Positions 62,469 to 64,000 of a stretch of DNA of 64,000 bases are shown here, piece by piece. This DNA is from Bacillota bacterium (GTDB lineage Bacteria; Bacillota; Clostridia; Lachnospirales; Lachnospiraceae): contig JAEZMV010000009.1 of the NCBI GenBank assembly GCA_023414875.1, positions 123,039 through 187,038 of the forward strand, in the 5' to 3' direction. Position 1 is the first letter of the stretch; each line of letters opens with the position of its first letter. A model generated the notes under the pieces. That model was not told the DNA's origin and did not search any database. It saw only the letters and a list, made by a program, of their open reading frames with translations. A program made the translations under genes and the position numbers.

Positions 62469-62499
62469 GTTTTCAGCTCCTTTCATAAAGAAAAGTGTC

Positions 62500-62592
62500 C
62501 TCGAAACACCGGCAGCCGGGCTACCATGGCTTTCGCTTTAGATCCCACGGCTTTGCGTCCCATGCTTTCATATGGTTTGCCTTTTTCTCGCA
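62500..62592 (-). promoter_or_regulatory. c-di-GMP class I riboswitch of the adhesin
   Basis: Minus strand: GGCAAACC (62574-62581), GAAAG, GGGACGCAAAGCC (62549-62561), then GCCCGGCTGCCGG. A full GEMM-I consensus, differing from the other two copies in stems and loops. It ends near the adhesin ribosome site. The leader upstream (62593-62910) holds a GCAAACTG / CAGTTTGC hairpin (62662-62685) and otherwise no gene. Confidence 0.92.
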
Positions 62593-62907
62593 TCTCGTGA
62601 GGAAATACATAACCTTTCGCCAAGTTATGGTCGTCAGACTATGTGTTATTAATAAAAGCAGGCAAACTGTCTGTGACCAGTTTGCGCTCCTTCTGATATT
62701 AGAATATCATTAACACCTCCTTGTGTCTTGAGAAAAATTCTGGAAGGGATACTCCTCCTATATCCGGCATACGAAATTTGATGGAATACATTAACAAATA
62801 CTATGAAAATATGAATCTTGAAAATCGTTTAAAAGATAACTAATTGGCTAAAAGTAAGCAGGTTTTAAGCACTATCTGACGATAGATGATGATGGATGTT
62901 GACGCCG

Positions 62908-62938
62908 AACGCGAGTTGAACTCCCCTCGCCTCCACCA
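62908..62938 (+). other. tmRNA 3'-end fragment, possible att scar
   Basis: AACGCGAGTTGAACTCCCCT continuing to CTCCACCA matches the T arm, acceptor and CCA end of tmRNA genes over about 30 bases, but the T loop reads TTGAA for TTCAA and the T stem does not close. No tmRNA body precedes it. The 3' end of ssrA is a common integration target, so this may be a displaced attachment site. Confidence 0.5.
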
Positions 62939-62944
62939 AAATAG

Positions 62945-62967
62945 AAATCGGGCTTGTCCCGATTTTT
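62945..62967 (+). terminator. Terminator after the tmRNA-like fragment
   Basis: AAATCGGG / CCCGATTTTTT with a five-base loop, seven bases after the CCA, where a tmRNA terminator is expected. Confidence 0.8.
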
Positions 62968-63052
62968 TATTTTGGTGATGGAATGGAGGAAGTAGAACAC
63001 GAAGGCGCCGCCGCCCAAAAGGCGGATGAAGGTGCGGGAGACGGTTCTCTGA

Positions 63053-64000
63053 TTACAGATGGTACTCCATGGGATATGTCAGATAAGAAACAGGCTCAAG
63101 CTTATCGGCGGTGACATAACCGGTGGGGGCGTTCAGCAGCGTAGGAATACGGTTGACGATGGTGGCGCAGGTGTGCTCCACGGTAGCGGGTTTCACAACA
63201 TGGAACTCGGTGTTAGGCTCACCAGTCAGTTGCCAATCGCACATATCGCCGTCTTCGGGACCGTATACCTTACCGATGGTCTCCTCTTCCACTGTAATGC
63301 CTTGCATGGTTTCAATTGTCACCACAGCACTCATGCCAATGCACCTGCCTGCTTGGATGGATTTCCCCAAGGTGGAAGAATAGATGTCATGGTCGATAAT
63401 ATAAGGGACATGCTCTTGCTTGATGGACTTGATGATCAGACCAAGCTTGTTGCAGATTGCTTCAGCAGCATTCCATGCATAGGAAGGTTCGAATTCGGCT
63501 GGGTGCGCAATCTGGGCTTCAAACTCCTCGGCTGTCAGGTCGCAACCGTGAGCCTCTGCAAGAGCCAATCCGTATTCGTCCACATTATAGCTGTACGCGC
63601 CCTTGATCTTGGTCAACTTATGAATGCCGCCGGCCACCAAGCCTACGATATTAATCCAGAAGATATCCTGCATTCCGGAACCGGTTATTGTGCAGCCGGT
63701 CTCTTTTGCCAAAGCGTCTAGTTTGTTAATCTGGGCAGCAGCAGTTGTCCAAGGATAAATGGCTTCTTCGCAAGTGGTGATCACGTTGATGCCGCGTAAC
63801 ACACACTTCTCCACATGGCTGTAGATGTCGCTGATGAAGCTGAACAGGGTCACAACTGCCACATCGGCATCGCACTCATCCAATACCATATCGGCATCGT
63901 TGCTGATTATGATGCCGGTCTTCACGCCCAGCTCAGCAAAGTCGCCTACGTCCATACCCACCACAGCAGGGTTCACGTCAATCGCACCAACGATCTGTGC
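63053..64000 (-). CDS. 2,4-Diaminopentanoate dehydrogenase-like protein, partial
   Basis: The frame is open through the right edge, so the N-terminal Rossmann start is missing; AQIVGAIDVNPAVVGMDVG lies at the edge. The rest (about 315 residues) resembles the dihydrodipicolinate-reductase-like Ord family: DADVAVVTLFSF, VITTCEEAIYPW, and a substrate domain to the stop at 63053. Ord oxidises 2,4-diaminopentanoate in clostridial ornithine fermentation; distant relatives act on other amino acids. The DNA is GC-rich like the N-terminal half of the adhesin, suggesting transfer or a different genome neighbourhood. Confidence 0.7.
   Translation of the reverse strand, partial: AQIVGAIDVNPAVVGMDVGDFAELGVKTGIIISNDADMVLDECDADVAVVTLFSFISDIYSHVEKCVLRGINVITTCEEAIYPWTTAAAQINKLDALAKETGCTITGSGMQDIFWINIVGLVAGGIHKLTKIKGAYSYNVDEYGLALAEAHGCDLTAEEFEAQIAHPAEFEPSYAWNAAEAICNKLGLIIKSIKQEHVPYIIDHDIYSSTLGKSIQAGRCIGMSAVVTIETMQGITVEEETIGKVYGPEDGDMCDWQLTGEPNTEFHVVKPATVEHTCATIVNRIPTLLNAPTGYVTADKLEPVSYLTYPMEYHL

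Noticed and set aside
62700..62940. Complete tmRNA gene
   Set aside because: Only the last 30 bases match; no 5' acceptor strand and no tag-peptide frame is visible upstream.

Overview
The window looks like a chromosome segment of a low-GC, spore-forming anaerobic Firmicute, most likely Clostridia near Lachnospiraceae. Supporting this are AT-rich DNA with strong AGGAGG-type ribosome sites, spore coat (CotF-like) genes, a split sigma-K-like gene beside a large serine recombinase, a clostridial-length ThiC, and SLH/choline-binding surface proteins. The species cannot be named from sequence alone.

Layout. 1-3500: 3' part of an LtaS-like sulfatase-fold protein, a large serine recombinase, and directly behind it the 3' half of a sigma-K-like gene, which looks like one junction of a skin-type element; a 50-53 bp tandem array derived from the end of that sigma gene follows. 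3500-20000: mostly housekeeping genes (MltG, ABC-F, GtrA, RlmI-like methyltransferase, FolC, PheA, HtrA, a solute-binding lipoprotein, PcrA). 20000-24500: DUF1836 protein, YerC/TrpR-like regulator, an Arg/Asp-rich small protein, and an 849-residue PEP/pyruvate-binding-domain protein. 24700-31700: a six-gene apparent operon that resembles a dlt (D-alanylation) operon but also carries a dedicated Asp/Glu-type racemase and an Ig-like/transglutaminase wall protein. 31800-33300: a lipoprotein and two spore-coat genes. 33400-37400: TPP-riboswitch-controlled thiamine operon (thiW remnant, thiC, thiM, thiE, thiD). 37500-44000: ribokinase, AraC/GyrI-like regulator, DinB protein, and a PadR regulator with an ABC-2 exporter sharing palindromic operators. 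44100-47600: DUF2804 protein, RlmD, and a broken DNA methyltransferase.

From about 47640 to 58180 the DNA is visibly more GC-rich and codon use changes: an HTH protein, a histidine kinase/response regulator pair, a DUF2442-like protein and a 2415-residue surface protein with GLUG repeats, three SLH domains and choline-binding-type repeats. This reads as a transferred block that cut the methyltransferase.

From 58200 to 62700 lies a cell-surface locus on the minus strand under apparent cyclic-di-GMP control. Two nearly identical class I c-di-GMP riboswitches in tandem precede a secreted transglutaminase-like protein. A third precedes an LPXTG adhesin with a thioester (TQXA-type) domain. A class D-like sortase lies between the two genes, and a degenerate aptamer half remains at 58211. 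A fragment matching the 3' end of tmRNA at 62908-62938 may be an attachment-site scar. The window ends inside a gene resembling 2,4-diaminopentanoate dehydrogenase.
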